Notes: generated by a model from the letters alone, not told the origin. Counted from the first letter of the stretch, positions 11,997-22,515 are shown. The stretch: 64,000 nt of DNA from Diadema setosum (GCA_033980235.1 CM067064.1:32953497-33017496), one strand, 5' to 3'. Numbers and translations: made by a program.

Positions 11997-13209
11997 ATGA
12001 GCGCAGGTGAATGGGATTGAGCGAGGTATCTCATTGCATCACCACAGTGAGATACGATAAAACTGAGCACTCTCGTGGTGAGTTTTAATGCGCTCTGCGT
12101 TTTAATTGTACGTAACTTCTAGCTCTCTTAAAACCTCAAGTGAGCGCAGATTTGTGCCAATGCACGCGAGGTATACACCATCACAGTGACATGAGTGTTG
12201 AGATGAGATAAAATGCGCTCTGGATTATAGTTATACAAACTAAATCGACGATGATATTGAATACTCCGTGCACATGCGCACTATGCGTTACTTTGTCTAG
12301 CTCTTTTCACATTAGGGAGCTTTAGATTTTAGACGCGCGGACGTTCAAAGAGAAAAAAAAACATGATCTGAGCGTGCGCAGTAACTTGACGTGCGCTACT
12401 GCGCACGCTCAGACCATGTTTTTTCCCCTTTGAACGTCCGCGTGTCTAAAATCTAAAGCTCCCTAATAATGCGCTCTGCGCGTATACGGTAGGTAACTTC
12501 CAGCTCTCGAAACCTCAAGTGATGAGCGCAGATGAGTGCCATTGCATGCGAAGTACAGTGTATCTCTGTGCACCATGACAGTGACATACTTGGTACATAA
12601 GGTAAAATTGTATGTTTAGATGAGGTTCAATGCGCTCTGGATTATAGTTATACGTCACTTTACATCTTGAAACCTCGAGTGAGCGTAGATGAGTGCCTAG
12701 GCACGAGAGATACCTCATTGCAATATAATAGTGACACAATTAGTGAATTTGCAATAATGTTGGAAGCTCTCTGCACGAAACCTGTAACTTTAACTCCCAA
12801 CCTCAAAAGAGCGCAGGTGAGTGGTATTGAGCGAGGTATATCATTGCACCATGACAGTGACATAGGATAAAACTGAGTACTCTCGTGGTGAGACGAGTTT
12901 TAATGTGCTCTGCGTTTAAATTGTACGGAACTTCTAGCTCTCTATAGAAACCTCAAGTGAGCGCAGATTTGTGCCAATGCACACGAGGTACAGTGTATCT
13001 CTTTGCACCATCACAGTGACATGTTGATAAAATTGAGTGTTAAGATGATATTGCGCTCTGGATTATAGTTAAACGTTACTTTACCTCTTAAAACCTCAAG
13101 TGAGCGCAGATGAGTGCCAATGCACGCGAAGTACAGTGTATCTCTGTGCACCATGACATAATTGAGTGTTGAGATGAGATAGATTGAGTGCTAAGATGAG
13201 ATTGCGCTC
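11997..13209. repeat. Satellite-like array, diverged monomers (part 1)
   Basis: Irregular tandem monomers of roughly 150-220 bp built around GAGCGCAGATGAGTGCCAAT, GCACGCGAAGTA, TCTCATTGCACCAT and CAGTGACAT boxes. They are divided by a 149 bp MITE at 12315 and end at an insertion at 13210. Non-coding. Confidence 0.9.
12315..12463. mobile_element. 149 bp near-perfect palindromic MITE
   Basis: Left arm GGGAGCTTTAGATTTTAGAC pairs with right arm GTCTAAAATCTAAAGCTCCC. The pairing continues inward through CGGACGTTC/GAACGTCCG and TGATCTGAGCGTGCGCAGTA. It is flanked by TTA/TAA, and satellite monomers without the insert (for example near 15465) show the empty site. A relative lies at 40827-40984. Confidence 0.9.
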
Positions 13210-14031
13210 AGGGGTGGTATTCTGAGACTGGTTTATCTCTGTTGTAAGTCTGTTGTAACAAATCGGTATTCTGAACACCGTTTTATCTCTGTTGTAACTT
13301 CTGTTGTAACTTCTGTTGTAACTTGTGTTTTATCTTGCGCACTCTTTGCATGCGCATACCATTGTCTTAGGGTATGCGCAAGCGCGTAACAGTGGGCGCA
13401 AACCTGAACACCCATTAGATTACACGGTATTCTGAAAACTGTTTTATCTTCTGTTGTAAGTCATGCCCCGTGCAAATTCATGCTTCTGAGATAAAACAGG
13501 GTGGAAGGTGTTTTAACTCCGTTGTAACTTTCGCTTTAACTTATGTTAGATAGTGAGATAATTCATTAACTCAATATTGTCGTATGCGAGTTCAAAATAA
13601 AAAGGATAAACAAAAAATAAAAACAATGTATGTAAAGAAAGGCAAAAGATAGCAGTTTGACAAAATGTAAACTCATTCCACGATACAAAATTTGGTAACA
13701 GTAACATTCCAAGTACATACGCGTAGCATAATTATGCACATAGATAAAACACAAACGCATGAACAGAAAGGTTACCGGCACCGTCGGCAGTTTGTTTTAA
13801 GCACTATTCATTTCAAAAATATCTTTCAAAATATTAAACATTTTTTATATGATTTCACTATCTTCACCAATACGAATTCATTATCAGTACCTTTGGGTGT
13901 TTCAAAAGTATTTATTGCTGGGTAGGGCGCGAATCCTTGGAAAAGTATTAGAAGTCTAAGGTTCCATGATGGAATTTAACGTGATATTGATCTCCAAGAG
14001 ATATCTCATGAAGATAGTGACAACAACAACA

Positions 14032-14075
<44 letters not shown>

Positions 14076-15092
14076 TGGCATTGCAAGGGCTTAACTTAAT
14101 TAAGAAGCGTCTAGTTTCCCATAAACCATGAAATTTGGGTTCCTCTTATGAACGCCAGATATCTTCCTATTTTTGAAACAAAATTTAAAATAAAAAGACT
14201 CAATCTGCGTTGCGAATCCTCTACCGCACCAACTATACGTCAAAACCGGTAAAAAGGCATAATCGTCAAGCTTCTGTTGTAACTTTATTTTATCTCTTGC
14301 TCAGCTCTTTACCTGCGCATGTCATTGTCCTATTTGTGCGCACGCCAGGGAATGAGCGCTTGTTAAAACGCGCAGTGTTCAGCAAGGCGCATTTGCCCAA
14401 GGGAGCAATCTTATGGGTGGAAATATCCTTAAGGGTGCATTTATAAGATTGTTCTTCTGGCCAGAAACAGTGTTTTGAAACACTGTTTCTGGCCAAACAG
14501 TGATTCTAGCTCGAAAAAAAAAAAAAATCTTATAAACGCTCGCCGTGATTTCAAAACACTGTAAACGCACAAAATAGTGCGTTTACAAACAGTGTTTCTG
14601 TAGAATCAGTGTTTCAAAAGTCTTATAAACGCACCCTTATAAACGCAACCGCGATCGCAAACACTGTTTATAATGACGTCACATTGCCTTGCGCGCACCC
14701 TGTTTGATCTTTTGCCGAGGAAAAACTGCGCAGAGTTGCGCAATGGCACAGTAGTCTGAGCGAGAGCCCCAACACGCTCGGAGAAAAAATCTTATAAACG
14801 CTCTCCTGACGAAAGTGTGATTTGAAACAGTGTTTCAAAACAGTGTTTCAAAACAGTGATTCTAGGCACGCAAAATCTTATAAACGTACCCTAAGATGCT
14901 ACTTCTAACAATATTTCCTATTGGGTATGATTATTGCGATGGGCGTGGTTATCATGACTTACAACACCGTGAAAACAGTTTTCAGAATACCGATTTACAA
15001 CTGTTTTAGCGGTGTTGCAACTCACAGACTTACAACACAAGTTACAACACAAGTTACAACAGAGATAAAACGGTGTTCAGAATACCACCCCT
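13210..15092. mobile_element. 1.88 kb inverted-repeat element inserted in satellite
   Basis: Termini AGGGGTGGTATTCTGA (13210) and TCAGAATACCACCCCT (ending 15092) are inverted repeats. They are followed inside by multiple direct and inverted copies of GTTTTATCTCTGTTGTAAC-like sequence at both ends. Satellite sequence (GCGCTC, then TGGATTATAGTTAAACGTTAC) resumes exactly at the right end. No transposase ORF is present, so it is non-autonomous. A second element is nested at 14433-14892, and a (TAA)n tract lies at 14031-14074. Confidence 0.85.
14433..14892. mobile_element. Nested ~460 bp MITE with AAACAGTGTTT palindromes
   Basis: Ends GGGTGCATTTATAAGATT (14433) and AATCTTATAAACGTACCC (ending about 14891) are inverted. 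The interior repeats TCTTATAAACGC and the palindrome AAACAGTGTTT or AACACTGTTT at least eight times in both orientations. It is inserted within the 13210-15092 element. Confidence 0.75.
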
Positions 15093-16792
15093 GGATTATA
15101 GTTAAACGTTACTTAACCTCTTAAAACCTCAAGTGAGCGCAGATGAGTGCCAATGCACGCGAAGTACAGTGTATCTCTGTGCACCATGACAGTGACATAA
15201 TTGAGTGTTGAGATGAGATAAAATGCGCTCTGGATTATAGTTATACAAACTGTACCACTTAACCTCTTAAAACCTCGAGTGAGCGCAGATGAGTGCCAAT
15301 GCACGCGACGTATCTCATTGAAACATGATATATCATAGTGACATCAATTGCAATGAGGTTGGACGCTCTCTGTGTGTAACTTCCAGCTCTATCGTCCAAA
15401 TCGATGACGAGGTTTAATACGCCGTGCACATGCGCACTCTTCGTTACTTTGGCTTCCTCTTTTCACATAAATGCGCTCTACTGCGCGTTATTCTGTAGGT
15501 AACTTCCAGCTCTCTCGAAACCTCAAGTGATGAGCGCAGATGAGTGCCATTGCACGCGAAACTGTACAGTGTATCTCTGTGCACCATGACAGTGACATAC
15601 ATTAGATATCATTGAGTGTTGAGATGAGGGGTTTATTGCGCTCTGGATTATAGTTATACGTCAATTTACATCTTAAAACCTCAAGTGAGCGCAGGTGAGT
15701 GCCTAAGCACGAGAGGTATCTAACTGCAATACAATAGTGACGTGATTAATGAATTTGCAATAAGGTTAGACGCTCTCTGCACGAAACCTTAACTTTTAAC
15801 TCCTAACTTTAAAAAAGCGCAGGTGAGTGGTATTGAGCGAGGTATGTCATTGCACCAGGACAGTGACATAGTATAGGATAAAACTGAGTACTCTCGTGGT
15901 GAGACGAGTTTTAATGCGCTCTGCATTTAAATTGTACTGAACTTCTACCTCTCTTGAAAACTCAAGTGAGCGCAAATTTGTGCCAATGCACGCGAGGTAT
16001 ATCTTTACACCATCACAGTGACATACATCCAATTTAGTGTTGAGATGAGGTTTAATGCGCTCTGGATTATAACTATACGTCACTTAACCTCTTAAAACCT
16101 CAAGTGAGCGCAGATGAGTGCCAATGCACGCGCCGTATTTCATTGCACCATCATAGTGACATTATCGTATATTACTGTATAATTTGCCAGGAGGTTGGAC
16201 GCACCCTGAGGGTAACTTCCAGCTCTATCGACCAAATCGATGACGAGGTTTAATACGCCCTCCGCATGCGCGCTAAGCGTTACTTTTGACCAGCTCTCTT
16301 TTCATTAATGCGCTCTGCACGTTTAATACTGTGGGTAACTTCCAGCTCTCTCGAAACTTCTAGTGAGCCCAGATGAGCGCCAATGCACGCGAAGTATCTC
16401 ATTTAATTGCATCATCAGTGTCTTAAAAGATAACACTGAGTACGCTGGTGGGGAGATAAATGCGCCTCTATTATTATGTATTACGTAACTTCAAACATCC
16501 TTGAGACCTCAAGTGAGCGCAGATGAATGCCAATGCACGTGAAGTACTACAGTATCTCATTGCACCATCACCGTGACATAGTGAGTACGGTAGTGGTTAG
16601 ATGAGGTTAAATGCGCTCTGCATTATTATCATGTATAACGTGACTTCAATCTCCTCGAAACCTCATGTGAGCGCTGATGAGTGCCAATCCACGCAAAGTG
16701 TCTCATTGCACCATCACAGTGGCATAAAAGATAAAACTGAGTACGCTAGTGGTGAGATGAGGTTATGATGCGCTCTCGTAAAACTCTCTTGA
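15093..16792. repeat. Satellite-like array, diverged monomers (part 2)
   Basis: Continuation of the array interrupted at 13210, with the same boxes (CCTCAAGTGAGCGCAGATGA and CCAATGCACGCG) at irregular spacing. Some monomers carry an extra block with CGATGACGAGGTTTAATACG and CATGCGCRCT. Confidence 0.9.
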
Positions 16793-17770
16793 GACCTCAA
16801 ATGAGCGCAGATGAGTGCCAATGCACGCGAAGTATCTCATTGCACCATCAAAGTGTGAGTACGCTAGTGGTGAGAGATGAGGTTAATGCACTCTCGTAAA
16901 ACTCTCTTGAGACCTCAAGTGAGCGCAGATGAGTGCCAATACACGCGAAGTATCTCATGGCACCATCATAGTATTATTAGAGTGTTTTTGAGTACGCTAG
17001 TGGTGAGATGAGGTTATGATGCGCTCTCGTAAAACTCTCTTGAGACCTCAAATGAGCGCAGATGAGTGCCAATGCACGCGAAGTATCTCATTGTACCATC
17101 AAAGTGTGAGAACGCTAGTGGTGAGAGATGAGGTTAATGCACTCTCGTAAAACTCTCTTGAGACCTCAAGTGAGCGCAGATGAGTGCCAATACACGCGAA
17201 GTATCTCATGGCACCATCATAGTATTATTAGAGTGTTTTTGAGTACGCTAGTGGTGAGATGAGGTTATGATGCGCTCTCGTCAAACTCTCTTGAGACCTC
17301 AAGTGAGCGCAAATGAGTGCCAATGCACGCGAAGTACCTCATTGTACCATCAAAGTGTGAGTACGCTAGTGGTGAGAGATGAGGTTAATGCGCTCTCGTA
17401 AAACTCTCTTGAGACCTAAAGTGAGCGCAGATGAGTGCCAATACACGACAAGTATCTCATGGCACCATCATAGTATTATTAGAGTGTTTTTGAGTACGCT
17501 AGTGGTGAGATGAGGTTATGATGCGCTCTCGTAAAACTCTCTTGAGACCTCAAGTGAGCGCAGATGAGTGCCAATGCACGCGAAGTATCTCATTGCACCA
17601 TCAAAGTGTGAGTACGCTAGTGGTGAGAGATGAGGTTAATGCGCTCTCGTAAAAATCTCTTGAGACCTCAAGTGAGCGCATGTGAGTGCCAATACACGCG
17701 AAGTATCTCATGGCACCATCATAGTATTATTAGAGTGTTTTTGAGTACGCTAGTGGTGAGATGAGGTTAG
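16793..17770 (+). repeat. Dimeric higher-order satellite (~251 bp HOR)
   Basis: GAGACCTCAARTGAGCGCA recurs with GACC at 16793, 16911, 17043, 17162, 17295, 17413, 17546 and 17664. The spacing alternates 118/132/119/133/118/133/118, so two monomer types form a dimer repeated nearly identically about four times. The longer type carries ATAGTATTATTAGAGTGTTT; the shorter lacks it. This homogenised block abuts the transposase promoter region. Confidence 0.92.
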
Positions 17771-17785
17771 AGCTAGCCAGAAGCA

Positions 17786-17850
17786 TACAATAGAGTAACG
17801 CACATCGCGCATGCGCAGGGCGTATTAAACCTCGTCATCAATTCGGTTGA
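17786..17850 (-). repeat. Inverted satellite fragment upstream of transposase gene
   Basis: The reverse complement contains GATGACGAGGTTTAATACGC followed by CTGCGCATGCGCGATGTGCG, matching satellite blocks at about 15400 and 16240. Orientation therefore flips between the array and the gene. Confidence 0.7.
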
Positions 17851-17869
17851 TTTTGGTTGGTGGCTCTTT

Positions 17870-18083
17870 ATGCAAATAAGGCTCCAGCGCTAGATCACCT
17901 AGATATGCAAGGCCAAAGGCGGGTTCTCAGCAGTCTTAAGCTCGTATGCAAATTAGAAGTCATGTCGGGGGAAAATATCCAATCACATACACAAAAAATC
18001 GCGCGAAATTCTGACATTGGTGGATCTTTTACGGACACTGAATCCCGAAGCTGCAGACGGAGCTCCCGGAGTTGGTATAAATA
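17870..18083 (+). promoter_or_regulatory. Histone-like promoter of the transposase gene
   Basis: Two octamers ATGCAAAT (17870-17877 and 17946-17953), a partial one (ATATGCAAG, 17903), a CCAAT box within ATCCAATCA (17979-17983) and a TATAAATA box (18076-18083) are visible. The box lies 47 nt upstream of the ATG, implying a very short 5' UTR. Octamer plus CCAAT plus TATA is the known arrangement of metazoan H2B-type histone promoters. That the boxes act this way here is inference, supported by the histone-type 3' end of the same transcription unit. Confidence 0.7.
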
Positions 18084-18129
18084 GCCTGAGTTTTCTGAGT
18101 TCTACGTTGTTGTCAACTAAGTTAACAAG

Positions 18130-19161
18130 ATGGGCCGCATGTCTATTGAGACACGCCAGAAGATTGTGCATTTGCACATCATCGAGAAGCTGGGACCATC
18201 AGCGATAGCCAGACGGCTGAAGAAAGAAGATATCCAGGTTAGAAGAGAATCCATTTCAAGGTTTCTTGGTCGATACAGGGAGACGAACGAAATCACGCCG
18301 AGGCCGAGACCACGTCCAGCTAGCAAACTGGACCAATACGCCGATCTAATCGACAAGGCTTATGAGAACGACAGTGAGCTGAGCGCGTCCAAGCTTCGGC
18401 GGATTTTGTTCGAGCTGCACGGCGTGAGCGTATCTACCTCCACGATCAAGAGCTACCGTCGTAATAAGCTTGGGTGGATCACTTGTCGACCGAAAGTGGT
18501 ACACATGGTTCGGGAAGTCAACCGTCAACTACGGGTGGCCCACTGTACGGCATTGATGAACACGTCCTTAACGCGGGTTGAAGAGCGATTCAACGACGTC
18601 ATATTCTCTGATGAATGCACCGCTCAGCTCTTCCGAAATGGCCGTGTTAGCTTCCGGAAGAGGGGTCACCCGAGAAAATTCGTCCAGCGCCCGAAACACC
18701 CCGGGAAAGTGCACGTGTGGGGTGCAATTTCTCGTCGTGGGGCATCGCAATTCTTGACGTTCACAGGCAACATGAACGCTGACTTTTATTGTGACCACAT
18801 CCTCGAGGGAACATTGAAGCCTTTCATCACAGCAAAATTCCCAGACAGCCACCGCTTCATGCAGGATAATGACCCGAAACATACGTCGAGGGCTGCGAGA
18901 TCCTGCATGGAGCGGAATGGCATCGTCTGGTGGAAAACGCCACCAGAATCCCCTGATCTAAATCCGATAGAAATGATGTGGGCCCACATGAAGTCGTGGG
19001 TCCAGAGCCGGGGGCCCACTTCTGTCCAGCAACTATCAGACTGCATCCACGAATACAGGCGAACCGAAGTATCCACCACACTTTGCAACAGGTTCATTAA
19101 TCACCTGGACAAGGTGGTGCCTGCAGTCATCGCAAACGAGGGCAGACAGACAGGATACTAA
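18130..19161 (+). CDS. Tc1/mariner-family (DD34E) transposase, intact, possibly domesticated
   Basis: Uninterrupted 343-codon frame starting at the first ATG after the TATA box (AACAAGATGG). Residues 1-50 form a helix-turn-helix (IVHLHIIEKLGPSAIARRLK). A second HTH-like region follows (about 85-118), with a basic RPRPRP tract at 58-63 resembling an AT-hook. The DDE catalytic triad is present: D161 in FSDECT, D246 in MQDNDPKHTS and E281 in PDLNPIEMMW, with 34 residues between the last two, as in Tc1 transposases (usual length about 340 aa). These enzymes cut and paste DNA at TA sites. I find no terminal inverted repeats flanking the ORF. Instead there is a histone-like promoter upstream, and three histone 3' stem-loops begin 17 nt after the TAA. 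That context suggests a captured or domesticated gene with S-phase-type expression. It could alternatively be a Tc1 lineage that carries such UTRs. Base composition is richer in GC than the neighbours. Confidence 0.93.
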   Translation: MGRMSIETRQKIVHLHIIEKLGPSAIARRLKKEDIQVRRESISRFLGRYRETNEITPRPRPRPASKLDQYADLIDKAYENDSELSASKLRRILFELHGVSVSTSTIKSYRRNKLGWITCRPKVVHMVREVNRQLRVAHCTALMNTSLTRVEERFNDVIFSDECTAQLFRNGRVSFRKRGHPRKFVQRPKHPGKVHVWGAISRRGASQFLTFTGNMNADFYCDHILEGTLKPFITAKFPDSHRFMQDNDPKHTSRAARSCMERNGIVWWKTPPESPDLNPIEMMWAHMKSWVQSRGPTSVQQLSDCIHEYRRTEVSTTLCNRFINHLDKVVPAVIANEGRQTGY

Positions 19162-19177
19162 CTGCTAAGACACAAAC

Positions 19178-19282
19178 GGCTCTTTTCAGAGCCCACAACC
19201 CAAACGGCTCTTTTCAGAGCCAAAACACCCCAACGGCTCTTTTCAGAGCCAACACATTACCAAAATTGAATTCTAAAGAAAC
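19178..19282 (+). terminator. Three tandem histone-mRNA 3' stem-loops plus HDE-like element
   Basis: The exact 16-mer GGCTCTTTTCAGAGCC occurs at 19178-19193, 19206-19221 and 19235-19250, each preceded by AAC or AAAC. It folds as a 6-bp stem with a TTTC-type loop, identical to the canonical stem-loop of replication-dependent histone mRNAs bound by SLBP. A purine-rich AAAGAAAC (19275-19282) lies 24 nt after the last loop, where the U7 snRNA target (histone downstream element) normally sits. Real histone genes carry one loop; three in tandem is unusual. No AATAAA lies between the stop codon and the loops. Confidence 0.88.
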
Positions 19283-19730
19283 TCACTCAATGGGTCTTAT
19301 CTAAGCAACTTAGCGTAAGTTAGAGCTATAACTTGTTAGAAGCCACTTTTCCAGTTCCTTGAAAGTTGATGTCTAACGTTAGAATCTAGCGTTAACAGTT
19401 AGATTATATTTTTCATAATGATAACATTGACTAAGAGCAGCATTTTTCGTGTGTAACATTAACAAAGTCCGTTCCGTCACAGTCGCGTCCATTGATGCGG
19501 AGATGTGATTTTTTTTTCTTTTTTTTTTGGGTCTATCTGAAGACGAAACGCGTTAACGTTTAACGTTATAGCGTTAACAGTTAACAAAGAATCTGGTTTC
19601 CTGGTTTCGTGCCTTCTGACATAGCGTTGCTTTCCGTCAAATCGTTGAAAAGACGTCTCTTGAAATGTCGCAACCTGGTAGAAAAGTGAAGATAGAAAAG
19701 AAACGAAAAATCTGAATTAAGATTTTTTTT
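19251..19730 (+). repeat. Duplicated 3'-flank block, copy 1
   Basis: Downstream flank of the transposase gene, paralogous to 21739-22515. Shared landmarks are TTCTAAAGAAACTCA, GCATTTTTCGTGTGTAAC, GCGTCCATTG followed by GCGGAGATGT, and CTGGTTTCCTGGTTTCGTGC (about 19591). The two copies flank exon 1 of the BEN-like gene. Confidence 0.88.
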
Positions 19731-20133
19731 TTAAAACTGAATATTAGTGACGAAGACACGTCAGTCAAAGGTCCAACATATTTATCGTGTTTATGTTCAC
19801 ACTTGTCTTAGTGTTAAGCGTTGTTAGGCTACACACGCTCCATCGTTTTAACAAAACTGTTACAGCCCTTTGTACAGGATTTCACTTTTTTCCCTTCATG
19901 TTTCACATGGCAACACGCATGCGCTCGATGATTTGTAGTTTTTGGCATGCCGGCAATTACAACAACAGGGGCCGGCCAGGGTCTCGTGATCTCAACTGCC
20001 GCGCTTTTAATAGCTTTTCTACCACATGTGCACGTACACACGCTGGAAAACCTCTAACGTTTAGAACGGTGTCTACGTACAGGCCCTAACCAGTCGATGT
20101 TCTAGATTCTAAGTTACATCCCCAAGGGCAAAA
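19731..20133 (+). promoter_or_regulatory. Upstream region of the BEN-like gene
   Basis: About 400 bp between the duplicated block and the ATG at 20134. No clear TATA box is placed at a useful distance. Sequence just before the ATG is CAAGGGCAAAAATGTC, with A at -3, an acceptable start context. The exact promoter is not resolvable from sequence alone. Confidence 0.3.
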
Positions 20134-20326
20134 ATGTCATCCAGGAGAAGCTCTAGGACAAGCTCAAAGAAATATCGTGAGTGCTTAGTATTTTTCGAGG
20201 AAAACTCGTCGGCAATTGTCCCCTCAAAACTTGTGAACGTCCCAGCCGTGAAGGATAATGTTCAGAAACATGTGCGAGTACAGTTTGACGGCGAAGAGGT
20301 TGAAGGAACTCTCATGTACGTGAGTG
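20134..20326 (+). CDS. BEN-like gene, exon 1 (N-terminal module)
   Basis: Starts at ATG 20134 and ends at a perfect donor G|GTAAGT (20327), phase 1. It encodes about 64 residues: a basic Ser/Arg/Lys start (MSSRRSSRTSSKK) and then a compact module with FFEENSSAIVPSKLV and VRVQFDGEEVEGTLMYVS. Short beta-rich N-terminal modules of this type occur in several invertebrate BEN-domain proteins (family knowledge). The open frame runs past the donor to 20391 only by chance. The leftover G plus AT from exon 2 makes GAT, so the join reads VS-DDHSELL. The exon lies between two copies of the histone stem-loop block. The gene model is mine, based on splice phase and residue character, with no transcript evidence. 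Confidence 0.72.
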
Positions 20327-20708
20327 GTAAGTACAAATTTCAGCTCATACAATCCCAACTTCGAAATGCAACTCTCCACTTTAGACCTTAATCTAGACTT
20401 AACTGTATTTTCTATCCCACTATTGTTATACTATTTGAAAGAAAGAAACTGGGTAGGGCCTACGCTAACAATAGTTAGTGGTGCCACTTTCGCGTAGACC
20501 GAGAATTTCAGGCTAAACATGCACTAACGAGTTATGTAGGCCTACTCAGAGTAAATCAGTAACGTTAAATTCAATCAAGGGTTACTAATACTAGATCTAG
20601 TATTAAAACGCGCACTAGTGTCTATGCTAGCGTTTATAGAGAGTAGAGCCGGCCGGCCAAGGTCGAGGGAGAGTGTGCCAAAACCATACCCATACGCGCA
20701 TGGGCATG

Positions 20709-20742
<34 letters not shown>

Positions 20743-21692
20743 ATGCCTCCGGCCGGCGCGGCGCGAACAGAACCGAGCGTCTACCGCCGGGTACGGGTGC
20801 GGTACGCGGCTAGGCTGTAGCGCATCCAATAGCGAGGACGTTGTCGATCTCGTGTGTTGCGATACAACCCCAAACGAGTTTAGACCCGAGGGTAACACTA
20901 GGTTTTCTAACAGTTAGAGTGATCCCAAGTCTGTTACACATTTATCGACCATGTACCATCGATTATCGCCGATGAAGAAGTTAATAAGATATGCCTAGCT
21001 ACTGGCGTACATAGTCAGGTTAGACTCTACTTCTAGATCTTGGCCTAGGCCTATCTAGATTCTACAATATGTAACTGGTTAGATCTAGGTATAGAGTATA
21101 GTCTAACGTTAGTATTCTCTGCATAGGCCTAGACAACCGTCTAAAAATAGCTGAAATACTATAGGGTCTAGGTTGGGCCTGCACTAACAATGTTAGACCT
21201 AACTTAAATTTACTCTTAACTCTGCATAGAATCTACACTCTATAGATCTAGTCTAGCTGTTAGACAAATTTTGGGTCGGTGTTTGTAGCACACATGTAGG
21301 TCTACTGATCTAACAAAAGGAACACTTTTTAGGGCTTTCTAATAGAATCTAGAATCTACTGTACAATATATTGTACTGAAACGTTACAGTAGACACTTCT
21401 AACGTTACGTTACCGTTAGTTGTGTGCGGCTACACATTTGCAAGTTTCCATCTCTCACTTTGACGTAGGCCTATCGTATCATAACTGTTTGTAAAATTGT
21501 AGTAGGCCTAGGCCTATTGTGTTGTTAGCCGATTACGTTAGGCCCATTACTACTGGAAACTAGGCCATAGAACACCTATGCCTACTTGAAAGTTGAACGA
21601 AGTCTCGAAGAACTTCTGCAAAAGAAACACTGCGCGTTCAGACTCCATCATAGCCAACAAAATAAAGAAAAAATTTCTGAAAGCCAACAAAG

Positions 21693-21772
21693 GGCTCTTT
21701 TTGGAGCCAACAAACCCACAACGGCTCTTTTGAGAGCCATCACATTCTACCAAATTTGAATTATAAAGAAAC
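21693..21772 (+). terminator. Second histone-type stem-loop pair (degenerate) plus HDE
   Basis: GGCTCTTTTTGGAGCC (21693-21708) and GGCTCTTTTGAGAGCC (21723-21738) are variant histone 3' stem-loops. AAAGAAAC follows at 21765-21772, 26 nt after the second loop, the same arrangement as downstream of the transposase. No intact ORF precedes them, so this is either a relic of a duplicated gene or a truncated duplication. It lies within intron 1 of the BEN-like gene on the same strand, where a functional 3' processing signal could truncate pre-mRNA. Confidence 0.75.
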
Positions 21773-22515
21773 TCATTTAGGGCCTAATAATTATTACTCT
21801 CTTTAAGGTCTTTGCATTATATTACGGGTCTCAGTAATACGTTCTTAGCATTTCTATTTCTAACGTTAGGCCTAGCGTCTGGTCTATATTAGGCCTATTT
21901 TTCTACTGTCTATCTGTATTTAACGATAACGTTGTCATTAGGCCTATCTCTAGAGCGGCTAGTGTCTAATTTATTGCTAATTGGTTATCTGTATCTGTAT
22001 GGTTTATTTAGTCAGCAAAATTTCCATGAACACACATCCACGCTAACTTGTCAAGGAGCACTTGGTGGACTGAGCGCGACCAAGAAAAAAAAATACGTAG
22101 GACCCCTAATGCTAGGCCCTAAATAATAAAATTAATTCAGATTTTGCTTGAACAGAGACAATGACGGTCAGGGTTCAGACAGAGTTCTGATTATGTTTCA
22201 TAACTTCATGATAATTATACGATGCTGATAGAGCAGGATTTTTCGTGTGTAACGAACTAAAAGAGTCTAGAGTCCATTCTGTTCGCAGCCATAGCGTCCA
22301 TTGCATTGGTGCGGAGATGTTATTTTTTTGGTTGTCCATTCAATACAGGTAAACGAGATTAGTGTAGACTGAAGACTGAATTAGAATAGAAAGATTTAAA
22401 ACCTTTGATATCTGGTTTCCTGGTTTCGTGCCTTCTAGTGTTGCTTTCCGTCAAATCGTTGTAAAGACGTCTCTTGAAATTTCGCAACCTGTAGTTAAGA
22501 TAGAAAACAAAGGAA
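21739..22515 (+). repeat. Duplicated 3'-flank block, copy 2
   Basis: Paralogue of 19251-19730 in direct orientation, about 2.5 kb away, expanded by indels and TAGGCCTA-rich insertions. Landmark CTGGTTTCCTGGTTTCGTGC recurs at about 22412, followed by GCTTTCCGTCAAATCGTTG. Homology ends before the T-run/G-run at 22533. Confidence 0.88.

Noticed and set aside
13096..17770. CRISPR-like array (regular repeats with spacers)
   Set aside because: Repeats are long monomers in a eukaryotic satellite; no short repeat/unique spacer structure and no cas genes.
18568..19097. Antisense ORFs across the transposase
   Set aside because: Shadows of a GC-richer coding region; the plus frame carries the full DDE domain.
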